Assembly: GCA_030428865.1 (NCBI GenBank)
Contig: JAUIEK010000006.1
Coordinates: 58,244 to 122,243 of the forward strand
Length of the DNA: 64,000 nucleotides
Reading direction: 5' to 3'
DNA from: Bacteroidia bacterium
GTDB lineage: Bacteria; Bacteroidota; Bacteroidia; Flavobacteriales; Flavobacteriaceae
Part shown: one piece after another, positions 47,275-55,307 of the stretch
Numbering within the stretch: position 1 is the first letter of the stretch
How the letters are laid out: each line of letters begins with the position of its first letter
Notes under the pieces: model-generated
The model's input: the letters and a program-made list of their open reading frames with translations, nothing else
Databases searched by the model: none
Told to the model about the DNA's origin: nothing
Program-made: the position numbers and the translations under genes

Positions 47275-48571
47275 ATCCTTTTTCTTCTAAGTTAAAAGCA
47301 CCATATTGGTTGCGACCATCGAATATAATCGGATTGTTCAACTGTTTTTTAATTTCATCAAAATCAGGAGAACGGAATTCTTTCCATTCTGTTAACAGTA
47401 TTAATGCATCTGATTTTGGTAAAACTTCATATTTACTATCCACATAACTCACACCATTCACCTCTTTTAAATAAAAAGACTTTGCTTCTTCCATGGCTTT
47501 TGGATCATAGGCAACAATTTTAGCTCCTCTTTTCGCCAATTCTTTTACCACATAAATAGCTGGTGCTTCTCGCATATCGTCAGTTCCTGGCTTAAATGCC
47601 AAGCCCCATAAACCAAATACTTTTTCTGATAAATCCTCTCCAAATCGACGAACTATTTTATTAGCAATTACCAATTTTTGATTATCATTCACTTTTTCAA
47701 CTGCACGAATAAGTTGTGCATCATATTCATATTCCTCTGCTGTTCTTTTAAGTGCTTTTACATCTTTTGGAAAACAAGAACCTCCATACCCTGATCCTGG
47801 ATAAATAAAATGATAACCAATTCTTTTATCTGATCCTATTCCTAATCGAACTTGATTAACGTCTGCTCCTACTTTTTCGCAAATATTAGCGATTTCATTC
47901 ATAAATGAAATCTTAGTAGCCAACATTGCATTAGCTGCATACTTTGTCATTTCTGCAGAGCGAACATCCATCTCAATAATTCGATCATAACTCATTGTAA
48001 ATGGGTGATACAATTGCCTCATTAATTCAAATGCATCATCTGATTCAGCCCCTATAACAACCCTATCAGGTTTCATAAAATCATTGATAGCATCTCCTTC
48101 TTTTAAAAATTCAGGATTTGATACTACATGAAAAGATAGTTTTAACGCTCTCTTATCTAATTCTGATTGAATGGTAGTTTTTACCTTATCTGCTGTTCCA
48201 ACAGGCACAGTGGATTTGTCTACAATTATAATATCATGAGTTATTAATTGCCCAATTTCTTTAGCTACTCCCAAAACATACTGAAGATCTGCTGACCCAT
48301 CATCTCCCATGGGTGTTCCTACTGCTATAAATACAATTTTAGTATCCTGCAAACTATCTTTTAGTGAAGTAGAAAAATGCAAATTTCCATTTGCTACATT
48401 TTTTTCTACCATATTGCTCAATCCTGGTTCATAGATTGGAATAATTCCTTTTTTAAGTTTTGCTATTTTGTTCTCGTTAATATCAACACAAGTAACATGA
48501 TTACCCATTTCTGCAAAGCAAGTTCCTGAGACTAATCCAACATATCCTGAGCCAACAACTGTTATTTTCAT
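47246..48571 (-). CDS. ugd: UDP-glucose 6-dehydrogenase
   Basis: This enzyme oxidises UDP-glucose to UDP-glucuronate with two NAD+. It has VVGSGYVGLVSGTCFAEMG at the N terminus (NAD site), VGTPMGDDGSADL, and the catalytic Cys in YPGSGYGGSCFPKD. FKPGTDDMREAPA is in the C-terminal domain. The 441-residue length is normal. It has its own promoter, the best in the locus, and leads the ugd-epimerase-wzx-wzy group. Confidence 0.96.
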   Translation of the reverse strand: MKITVVGSGYVGLVSGTCFAEMGNHVTCVDINENKIAKLKKGIIPIYEPGLSNMVEKNVANGNLHFSTSLKDSLQDTKIVFIAVGTPMGDDGSADLQYVLGVAKEIGQLITHDIIIVDKSTVPVGTADKVKTTIQSELDKRALKLSFHVVSNPEFLKEGDAINDFMKPDRVVIGAESDDAFELMRQLYHPFTMSYDRIIEMDVRSAEMTKYAANAMLATKISFMNEIANICEKVGADVNQVRLGIGSDKRIGYHFIYPGSGYGGSCFPKDVKALKRTAEEYEYDAQLIRAVEKVNDNQKLVIANKIVRRFGEDLSEKVFGLWGLAFKPGTDDMREAPAIYVVKELAKRGAKIVAYDPKAMEEAKSFYLKEVNGVSYVDSKYEVLPKSDALILLTEWKEFRSPDFDEIKKQLNNPIIFDGRNQYGAFNLEEKGFEYYQIGKQ

Positions 48572-48626
48572 TATTATTTTATAATCTGATTATCATAACC
48601 TCTTTGCAGAGACTTAAAAATTTTGC

Positions 48627-48658
48627 GAAAGGTACAAATTTATCTATACCTACTTCAA
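48627..48658 (-). promoter_or_regulatory. promoter of ugd and downstream capsule genes
   Basis: On the minus strand a TTG is followed after 21 bases by TACCTTTC, a one-base variant of the -7 consensus. The ugd ATG is about 55 bases downstream. The same TTTGTACCTTTCG string occurs upstream of the first gene of the locus (near 51949), which supports a shared promoter type. Confidence 0.6.
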
Positions 48659-48689
48659 GGTTTAAAGCAATTCATATTCAATTAAACTT

Positions 48690-49637
48690 TTAAGAATTTA
48701 TTCTTCTTATAAAAGAATGGAGAAATTCTTTTTGAGGATCAACTTCTGCATTTCGAATATGGTGTACCATATCTATTGATGGTTTTGCATCTAGCAAACC
48801 AAACCCCTTACCCATTAAAATATCCTTATAGCTTTCTGTATGTAATTCTGTAAAACCTCCACTAAACTCTATCTCTTCACTATCAACTGAAATGGAGCGA
48901 TATGTTTTAATATTTGATTCCCTAATACTTTTCGGCAAATCTTCTTCATCTATCGACAAAAACCAACGGACACGAGCCTTCTCAAATTCCAAATATCCCG
49001 CTGCTTTACCTGTTTCTCTATAATGCACTTGATTTTCTTGAACTTCTCCAAAAATCCAACTTAACATATCAAAAAAATGAATTCCTATATTTGTAACAAT
49101 TCCTCCAGATTTACTTTCATCACCTTTCCAAGAAATAGCATACCAGTTTCCCCTAGAAGTAATGTAAGTTAAATCAACTTCATGTTTCGTTTTGCTTGAT
49201 AATGCAGCAATCTTCTTTTTTAATGCTTGGATTGATGGATGTAATCGTAATTGAAGAATTGTGTATATAGATTTACCAGATTCTTTTTCAATATCAATCA
49301 AAGCATCTATATTCCAAGGGTTTAAAACTACTGGTTTTTCACATATAGCATCAGCTCCTCTTCGCAATGCCATCCTGATATGCGCATCATGCAAATAGTT
49401 AGGTGTGCATATGCTAACGTAATCCAACGAAACATTATTTCGTTTTAATTTTTCAATATGACGATCAAAACGCTCAAACTCTACAAAAAAATCTGCACGC
49501 GGGAAAAAACGATCCAAAATACCGACTGAATCAAACTTGTCTAATGCCGCAATAAGCTGATTGTTTGTATCTTGAATTGCTTTTAAATGCCTTGGAGCTA
49601 TATATCCTGCTGCTCCTATAAGTGCAAAATTTTTCAT
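48690..49637 (-). CDS. wbpB: WbpB/WlbA-like UDP-GlcNAcA 3-dehydrogenase
   Basis: This Gfo/Idh/MocA-family oxidoreductase has FALIGAAGYIAPRHLKAI at the N terminus, ICTPNYLHDAHI, and ICEKPVVLNPW with the catalytic-site Lys. ISWKGDESKSGGIVTNIGIHFFD carries the histidine region of WbpB/WlbA. The 315-residue length matches. The family oxidises C3 of UDP-GlcNAcA so that an aminotransferase (WbpE) can form the 3-amino sugar. The usual WbpE and WbpD partners are not adjacent. The gene lies 14 bases after the TviB-like dehydrogenase. Confidence 0.88.
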   Translation of the reverse strand: MKNFALIGAAGYIAPRHLKAIQDTNNQLIAALDKFDSVGILDRFFPRADFFVEFERFDRHIEKLKRNNVSLDYVSICTPNYLHDAHIRMALRRGADAICEKPVVLNPWNIDALIDIEKESGKSIYTILQLRLHPSIQALKKKIAALSSKTKHEVDLTYITSRGNWYAISWKGDESKSGGIVTNIGIHFFDMLSWIFGEVQENQVHYRETGKAAGYLEFEKARVRWFLSIDEEDLPKSIRESNIKTYRSISVDSEEIEFSGGFTELHTESYKDILMGKGFGLLDAKPSIDMVHHIRNAEVDPQKEFLHSFIRRINS

Positions 49638-49651
49638 TCACTAATTAAATA

Positions 49652-50935
49652 TTATAATCCTCCATCTTTTAGATCGGAAGGCAATACATTTTTTACGTCG
49701 TATACAACATGAGTTTCTTTGAGAAGTTTTGAATATGACAATACTTCAAATTCTTTATGAGCCACTGTTAATACGATAGTATCATATTGTTTCTCTGGTA
49801 ACTTTTGAGTAGACAGCAAATTGTATTCGTGATCTACCTCATCTGGATTTGCCCATGGGTCATAAATATCTACAGAAGCGCCAAAACTTTTGAGAGCGTT
49901 AACCACATCAACAGCTTTCGTGTTCCGAACATCTGGACAATTTTCCTTAAATGTAATTCCTAAAACTAAAATAGCTGCATTTCTGACCTTGATATCTTTA
50001 TGGATCATCAGTTTTACTACTTCAGATGCTACATAATCCCCCATGCTATCGTTTAAACGTCTTCCTGCCAATATAATTTCTGGATGGTAGCCATATTCTT
50101 GTGCTTTTTGCGCCAAATAATATGGATCAACTCCAATACAATGCCCACCTACTAATCCTGGTTTAAAAGGTAAAAAATTCCATTTGGTCCCTGCAGCTTC
50201 TAAAACATCGTGCGTATTAATGTTCATTAAACCGAATATTTTAGAGAGCTCATTTACAAATGCAATATTAATATCTCTCTGAGAGTTCTCTATTACTTTA
50301 GCCGCTTCCGCAACTTTTATAGTCGGCGCTAAATGTGTTCCAGCTTCAATTACTGAAGCGTATAAATTATCTATTTTTTTTCCTATTTCTGGTGTCGATC
50401 CTGAAGTAACTTTCAATATTTTTTCTACAGTATGACTTTTGTCTCCTGGATTAATTCGTTCTGGAGAGTATCCTGCATAAAAATCTTGGTTAAAAACAAG
50501 ACCAGACACTTTCTCTAAAACAGGAATACAGTCATCTTCTGTAGCACCAGGATAAACAGTGGACTCATATACTACAATATCTCCTTTTTTTAACACTCTT
50601 CCCACTGTTTCGCTTGCTTTAATAAGTGGGGTTAGAACAGGTCGGTTATTTTTATCTACAGGAGTAGGCACGGTTATTATATAATAGTTACAATCTCGAA
50701 TATCTTGAATATCCGAAGAGCAAAATAACCCTTTTCCCATTGAGTTTTCATCACATAGAACTGATTGCAAAGTACTATCTTCAACTTCTAATGTACTATC
50801 ATGCCCTTTCATTAATTCATTCACTCTTTCCTGGTTAATATCAAAACCAACAACTGGATATTTTGTAGCAAATAATCTTGCTAAAGGCAATCCTACGTAA
50901 CCTAAACCTATAATTCCTATTTTAGTTACGCACAT
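49652..50935 (-). CDS. tviB: TviB/WbpO-like UDP-N-acetylhexosamine 6-dehydrogenase
   Basis: This NAD-dependent nucleotide-sugar dehydrogenase has IIGLGYVGLPLARLFA at residues 8-23, VPTPVDKNNRPVL, the YSPERINPGDK segment and the catalytic Cys in GLVGGHCIGVDPYYL. These features place it with TviB/WbpO/WbpA rather than with UDP-glucose dehydrogenases. With the adjacent TviC-like epimerase it could make UDP-GalNAcA, and with the WbpB-like enzyme UDP-GlcNAcA is equally possible. The 427-residue length is normal. Confidence 0.93.
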   Translation of the reverse strand: MCVTKIGIIGLGYVGLPLARLFATKYPVVGFDINQERVNELMKGHDSTLEVEDSTLQSVLCDENSMGKGLFCSSDIQDIRDCNYYIITVPTPVDKNNRPVLTPLIKASETVGRVLKKGDIVVYESTVYPGATEDDCIPVLEKVSGLVFNQDFYAGYSPERINPGDKSHTVEKILKVTSGSTPEIGKKIDNLYASVIEAGTHLAPTIKVAEAAKVIENSQRDINIAFVNELSKIFGLMNINTHDVLEAAGTKWNFLPFKPGLVGGHCIGVDPYYLAQKAQEYGYHPEIILAGRRLNDSMGDYVASEVVKLMIHKDIKVRNAAILVLGITFKENCPDVRNTKAVDVVNALKSFGASVDIYDPWANPDEVDHEYNLLSTQKLPEKQYDTIVLTVAHKEFEVLSYSKLLKETHVVYDVKNVLPSDLKDGGL

Positions 50936-50936
50936 A

Positions 50937-51923
50937 CTATAAATTTTCCCAGTACCATTTAATTGATTCTCTTAAACCTTCTTGTAGAGAGAATTTAGGA
51001 TTATATCCCAATAATTTCCTTGCTTTATCTATTGAAGCATGTGAATGTGGAATATCTCCAGCTCTATTTGGCCCATATTTAGGCTCAATCTTCAGAATTT
51101 TAGCATCATAAACAGAAATTTCTTTCTTGATATACGAAACTAAATCATTTAATGAGTTACGATCTCCGTAAGCAATGTTATAAACTGTGTTAATTGCTTC
51201 TGTATTTGAAGTAAGCATTGCTTTTATATTAGCCTGAATAACATTATCTATGTACGTAAAGTCTCGTGAATACGATCCATTTCCATTAATAATTGGAGAT
51301 TCTCCTTTCATTAATGAGCTTACAAATTTAGGAATTACAGCTGCATAAGCTCCATGAGGATCTTGACGTCTCCCAAAAACATTAAAGTACCGTAATCCAA
51401 TAATTTCGATTCCGTATGTTTTTGAAAATACATCCGCATAAAGCTCATTAACACATTTTGTAACCGCATATGGAGACAGCGGTTTCCCTATTTTATCTTC
51501 TACTTTCGGAAGTGCTTCAGAATCTCCATAAGTCGATGAGCTTGCGGCATAAACAAATCGTTTTATTTTAGCTTCTTTGGAGGCAACCAGCATATTCAAA
51601 AACCCACTTACATTAACCTCATTACTTGTTATTGGGTCATTAATAGATCGAGGTACAGAACCCAAAGCTGCTTGATGTAAAACATAATCAACATTTTTTA
51701 CAGCTTGTTGACAATCTTCCATATTTCTAATGTCTCCCTCAAGAAGTTGAAAATTAGAATGCTTTAATAAAGGTATAATATTCTCTCTTTTTCCTGTAGA
51801 AAAATTATCGAAGCAGACTACAAAACTACCTTCCTCGAGTAAATATTCACACAAATTAGATCCGATAAAACCTGCTCCTCCAGTAACAAGAACTTTTTTA
51901 TTCTTTAAAGAGTTTTCTTCCAA
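50937..51923 (-). CDS. tviC: TviC/WbpP-like UDP-GlcNAc (GlcNAcA) 4-epimerase
   Basis: This extended SDR has VTGGAGFIGSNLCEYLLE at about residues 13-30, LHQAALGSVPRSINDP, YAASSSTYGDSEALPK, a catalytic Tyr-Lys in SPYAVTKCVNELYA and RYFNVFGRRQDPHGAYAAVIP. These are hallmarks of the WbpP/TviC group. The start is TTG, since an in-frame stop lies two codons upstream and no ATG precedes the Rossmann loop. It is the first gene of the 29-kb locus, and the next gene follows after 1 base. Confidence 0.92.
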   Translation of the reverse strand: MEENSLKNKKVLVTGGAGFIGSNLCEYLLEEGSFVVCFDNFSTGKRENIIPLLKHSNFQLLEGDIRNMEDCQQAVKNVDYVLHQAALGSVPRSINDPITSNEVNVSGFLNMLVASKEAKIKRFVYAASSSTYGDSEALPKVEDKIGKPLSPYAVTKCVNELYADVFSKTYGIEIIGLRYFNVFGRRQDPHGAYAAVIPKFVSSLMKGESPIINGNGSYSRDFTYIDNVIQANIKAMLTSNTEAINTVYNIAYGDRNSLNDLVSYIKKEISVYDAKILKIEPKYGPNRAGDIPHSHASIDKARKLLGYNPKFSLQEGLRESIKWYWENL

Positions 51924-51948
51924 AAATTAAAAAATTAAAAATTGAGCC

Positions 51949-51956
51949 GAAAGGTA
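51949..51956 (-). promoter_or_regulatory. -7 promoter box at the head of the polysaccharide locus
   Basis: The minus strand reads TACCTTTC, then GG, one base off the -7 consensus and identical to the box before ugd, including the preceding TTTGT-like string. It is 25 bases before the TTG start of the first gene. A -33 TTG at 20 bases is not seen. Confidence 0.45.
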
Positions 51957-51988
51957 CAAAAAATGAAGTTTATGAGGTGTTTAGAAAT

Positions 51989-52019
51989 AAAAAATCCACT
52001 TTTAAAAAGTGGATTTTTT
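51989..52019. terminator. bidirectional terminator between tRNA-Val and the polysaccharide locus
   Basis: AAATCCACTTTT and AAAAAGTGGATTT form a stem of about 11 bp flanked by A-rich and T-rich runs on both sides. It ends the minus-strand tRNA-Val transcript and separates it from the promoter of the polysaccharide locus. Confidence 0.85.
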
Positions 52020-52023
52020 ATAG

Positions 52024-52098
52024 TGGGCGCGAAGGGATTCGAACCCCTGACCCCTTGGGTGTAAACCAAGTGCTCTGAACCAACTGAGCTACGCGCCC
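52024..52098 (-). tRNA. tRNA-Val (anticodon TAC)
   Basis: The minus strand reads GGGCGCG at the 5' end pairing with CGCGCCC at the 3' end, with discriminator base A. The D arm has GCTCAGTTGGTTCAGAGC. The anticodon stem CTTGG/CCAAG encloses loop TTTACAC, giving anticodon TAC (codon GUA). The T arm has GGGGTTCGAATCCC. The length is 75 nt, and CCA is not encoded. Confidence 0.97.
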
Positions 52099-52162
52099 TT
52101 GCATGATTGCGGATGCAAATATAAAACGGTTTTTAATTCTACCAAAAGAAAAAGACAGATTT

Positions 52163-53371
52163 TTACAAAACCTCTGCCACAACAAATGTACTGCCTCCAA
52201 TATAAATACAATCATTTTTACTGGCTGTTTTTTTAGCTTCTTTAAAAGCTTGTTGTACAGAAACATACGATTGCCCTCTTAATTGAAGTAGGTTTCCTTT
52301 TTTTTGTAATTCTTTTTCTGACAAACCTCTAGGAACTTCTGGCTTGCAGAAATAATAAAATGCTTTTTTAGGAAAAAGGTCTAAAATATCTTCTAGTTTT
52401 TTATCATTAACAACTCCAAGAACAATATGAAGTTCTTGATATTTCTCCTGTTCAAGTTGTTTCATTACTTCTAACAAACCTTCTTTATTATGTGCTGTGT
52501 CACATATTATTTTTGGATTTTCTCCTAACACTTGCCATCTTCCTCTTAGTCTCGTATTTTTTACCACATTTAACAAACCTCTTTTAATATGTTTTTGTTC
52601 AACTAAAAAATCTTTCAACAATTTTATAGCATGAAATGCTGTATTCACATTCTTTTTTTGATAATTCCCTTTTAAATCCGTTTGCCACTCAGTAAAATTA
52701 TCCCCTGCAAAAAAAATAGCACTTCTTTCCTTCTTTGCTTTACTAGTAAATACCTCATCTGTTTCAAGATGTCGCTCTCCAACAACAACAGGAATCCCTT
52801 TTTTTATAATTCCCGCTTTTTCAGAAGCTATTTGAGAACGGGTATCCCCTAAGAATTGTGTATGATCAAGCCCTATATTTGTAATAACAGAGAGTTCTGG
52901 AGTAATAATATTTGTTGAATCTAATCGACCTCCTAAACCAACTTCTATTACTGCAACGTCTACCTTTTGATGTGAAAAATAAGCAAAAGCCATTCCTACC
53001 GTCATTTCAAAGAAAGAAAGTTCTTGTTGACTTAGAAAAGGTTTATGTTTAGATATAAAACTATGAACAAAATTTTGCTCAACTTCAATTCCGTTAACTC
53101 GGATTCTTTCTGTAAAGTTTTTTAAATGTGGAGAAGTGTACAGCCCAACTCTATAACCTGCTTCCTGCAAAATACTTGCTAACATATGTGACGTAGAACC
53201 TTTTCCGTTAGTTCCTCCAACATGAATGGTTTTAAATGTATTTTGCGGATTTTCTAATTGATTACAAAATGCAACGATATTAGTCAAGTCTTTTTTAAAA
53301 GCCTGATTCCCTACTCGTTGATACATAGGAAGTCTAGAGAACATCCAATCTAACGCTTCTTGATATGTCAT
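52163..53371 (-). CDS. folC: folylpolyglutamate/dihydrofolate synthase
   Basis: This Mur-ligase-related enzyme adds glutamate to folates (and to dihydropteroate in the bifunctional form). The P-loop is HVGGTNGKGSTSHML near residue 51. FFEMTVGMAFAYF, VGLGGRLDSTN and ITNIGLDHTQFLGDT follow in the central domain, and DTAHNKEGL in the C-terminal domain. The 402-residue length is normal. Its start overlaps the stop of the TonB-like gene, making it the last gene of exbB-exbD-tonB-folC. Confidence 0.95.
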   Translation of the reverse strand: MTYQEALDWMFSRLPMYQRVGNQAFKKDLTNIVAFCNQLENPQNTFKTIHVGGTNGKGSTSHMLASILQEAGYRVGLYTSPHLKNFTERIRVNGIEVEQNFVHSFISKHKPFLSQQELSFFEMTVGMAFAYFSHQKVDVAVIEVGLGGRLDSTNIITPELSVITNIGLDHTQFLGDTRSQIASEKAGIIKKGIPVVVGERHLETDEVFTSKAKKERSAIFFAGDNFTEWQTDLKGNYQKKNVNTAFHAIKLLKDFLVEQKHIKRGLLNVVKNTRLRGRWQVLGENPKIICDTAHNKEGLLEVMKQLEQEKYQELHIVLGVVNDKKLEDILDLFPKKAFYYFCKPEVPRGLSEKELQKKGNLLQLRGQSYVSVQQAFKEAKKTASKNDCIYIGGSTFVVAEVL

Positions 53372-54144
53372 TATTCAGATAATGAAAACTTATAAATAAT
53401 AGTTCCTCTTTGCTTTGACGGAGCATTTTTATCTACATTCCAAGTAGTTTTCATAGCTGCTATTTTTGCTGGTTTTAGTAGACATGGAGCTGAATTTGTA
53501 GTTCCTTTTACACCAGGAGTTGCCTCAATAACTTTTCCATTTTTATCAACTTCAATACTAACAACCACAATACCTTCTTCTTGGCAATCGGGTTTTTCAA
53601 TGGGCTTACTCAATGCTTTTCTTCCTGACAAATTATAATTACTATCTCCTCCATTTCCTTTGTTTCCGTAGTATTTAGAAGATTTTGGGTCTCCTCCTTC
53701 TTTTCCTTTTAATCCTTGTTGATTGTCATCTCCTTCTCCTTTTGGTTTTCCGTCAGAAGCATTTCCTTTTAGTAGATTATCAAATGCTTTTTGCGCTTCT
53801 TTAGATGGTTTTTTATTCTTCTCTTTTTTCTCTTCAGAGTTAGAAACTAAAGGAGCTTTTTTGTTCTCTTGAGTTATTAATTTTTCCTTTGTGGTTTTAT
53901 CAGAGTCTATTGCTTCTTTTATGGTTTCTTGCTTCGTTACAGAAGCTGATTTTGTTACTTTAGGGTTTTCTTTAGATTCCCCAGCACCAACATCAGAAAT
54001 TCCAAAATTAATTGCAATTCCATATTCTTCTGGTGGATCTAGATACTTCATTCCGTAATTTAAAATAACTAAAACTAAAAACAACAGAATTGAAATTGTT
54101 ATAATCGCAGATTTTCTTTTATGTTTTGTATTTAACAATCGCAT
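53371..54144 (-). CDS. TonB-like energy transducer
   Basis: The 257-residue protein has a basic cytoplasmic N terminus and one membrane helix at about residues 13-30 with conserved Tyr/Leu. A long charged and Gly-rich periplasmic linker spans about residues 40-175. The C-terminal domain of about 70 residues has GIVVVSIEVDKNGKVIEATPG and TIIYKFSLSE, a TonB/TolA-like alpha-beta fold. ExbD and ExbB lie upstream with one-base overlaps. The two cysteines in the C-terminal domain could form a disulfide. It would energise outer-membrane uptake or act in a Tol-like role. Confidence 0.85.
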   Translation of the reverse strand: MRLLNTKHKRKSAIITISILLFLVLVILNYGMKYLDPPEEYGIAINFGISDVGAGESKENPKVTKSASVTKQETIKEAIDSDKTTKEKLITQENKKAPLVSNSEEKKEKNKKPSKEAQKAFDNLLKGNASDGKPKGEGDDNQQGLKGKEGGDPKSSKYYGNKGNGGDSNYNLSGRKALSKPIEKPDCQEEGIVVVSIEVDKNGKVIEATPGVKGTTNSAPCLLKPAKIAAMKTTWNVDKNAPSKQRGTIIYKFSLSE

Positions 54145-54536
54145 TACTTTCCTTTTACTGCAAGAATCATTTTGAGTTTATTCTTATTGGCAATATCTAT
54201 CACTTTCATAACATTTTTGTAAGCAACATTTTGATCACCTCTAATAACAACTGTTTTATTTCTGTCAGATCCAACAGAATTTAGAAGTTGAGTTTCTAAA
54301 TCTGCTTCAGAAACTTTTGTTTGATCAATATAAAATTGAGATTGCTTAGTAATAGTAACTGCTACCGAAGTTTTATTTTCTGTTTTCCCTCCTGCTTTTG
54401 GAAGCAGAACATCAATAGCACTAACCGTTACTAATGTTGATGTTAGCATAAAAAATATTAGTAACAGAAAAACGATATCTGTCATAGAAGACATACTAAA
54501 ATTAGGGTTTACCTTATTTCTTCCTCTAATATTCAT
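54144..54536 (-). CDS. exbD: ExbD/TolR-like biopolymer transport protein
   Basis: The 130-residue single-pass membrane protein has SMTDIVFLLLIFFMLTS, in which Asp20 is the proton-translocating residue of the ExbD/TolR family. A periplasmic domain with VVIRGDQNVAYKNVMKVIDIA follows. The length is normal. It is the stator partner of the ExbB-like protein upstream. Confidence 0.93.
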   Translation of the reverse strand: MNIRGRNKVNPNFSMSSMTDIVFLLLIFFMLTSTLVTVSAIDVLLPKAGGKTENKTSVAVTITKQSQFYIDQTKVSEADLETQLLNSVGSDRNKTVVIRGDQNVAYKNVMKVIDIANKNKLKMILAVKGK

Positions 54537-55222
54537 TATACAGGTTCATTTAATAAATCTAAAAACTCAACTGATTTAGCTTCCATCTGATACACTACTT
54601 TATCAGTTCTTACCACTAAATGATTATAACTAATATACGCAATAATCCCTACGATTAAGCCGGCTACAGTTGTTGTCATTGCTGTATATAAACCATCCGA
54701 AAGCATTTTGATGTCAATTTGCCCACCAGAATTTGCTATTTCATGAATAGCAACAATCATTCCGATTACAGTTCCTAAGAAGCCAATCATAGGTGCTGCA
54801 CCTGCAATGGTAGCAACAACACTCACATTTTTTTCGAGTTGATAGATTTCCAATCTTCCCGCATTCTCAATTGCTGTATTGATATCTTCTAAAGGTTTAC
54901 CTATTCTTGAAACTCCTTTTTCAATTAACCGAGAGATAGGAGAATTTGTTTTTTTACAGAGAGCCGATGCAGCTTCTAGTTTTCCGTTAGAAACAAAATC
55001 TCGAATTTCATTCATAAAGTTTTTGTCTATTTTTGAAGCCGCTTTGATAGCGAAAAAACGTTCAAAATAGATGTAGAAAGAAACAGCTAAAAGAACAAAT
55101 AAAACACCTATTATTATTTGTCCTCCTAAACCTCCATCTATAATTAGTTGATAAATTGATAACGTTTTTTCTTCTGATACAGTTTCTAACAATTCTGTTG
55201 TTTCTTGCGTATAAGACACCAT
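54536..55222 (-). CDS. exbB: ExbB/TolQ-like proton channel
   Basis: This MotA/TolQ/ExbB-family inner-membrane protein has three helices at about residues 33-58, 128-155 and 175-200. Conserved motifs are ERFFAI, GFLGTVIGMI and TAMTTTVAGLIVGI, the last two lining the proton path. The ATG at 55222 gives MVSYTQETTE; an in-frame TTG one codon upstream is less likely. It leads the operon and is separated from nhaD by a strong terminator. Confidence 0.93.
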   Translation of the reverse strand: MVSYTQETTELLETVSEEKTLSIYQLIIDGGLGGQIIIGVLFVLLAVSFYIYFERFFAIKAASKIDKNFMNEIRDFVSNGKLEAASALCKKTNSPISRLIEKGVSRIGKPLEDINTAIENAGRLEIYQLEKNVSVVATIAGAAPMIGFLGTVIGMIVAIHEIANSGGQIDIKMLSDGLYTAMTTTVAGLIVGIIAYISYNHLVVRTDKVVYQMEAKSVEFLDLLNEPV

Positions 55223-55279
55223 CAAATTCTATTTTAAGTTCAGTACTAATAACGACTCTTTTGTAGATTAATTGTTTTA

Positions 55280-55302
55280 AAAAAACCCGAGAAACTCGGG
55301 CT
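55280..55302 (-). terminator. terminator after nhaD
   Basis: On the minus strand CCCGAG-TTT-CTCGGG is followed by T7, a classic intrinsic terminator a few bases after the nhaD stop codon. It insulates nhaD and its upstream genes from the exbB operon, which is read in the same direction. Confidence 0.92.
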
Positions 55303-55307
55303 ATATT

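Noticed and set aside
52018..52266. 82-codon minus-strand reading frame across the tRNA
   Set aside because: It runs through tRNA-Val and overlaps the 3' end of folC in another frame. It has no family features.
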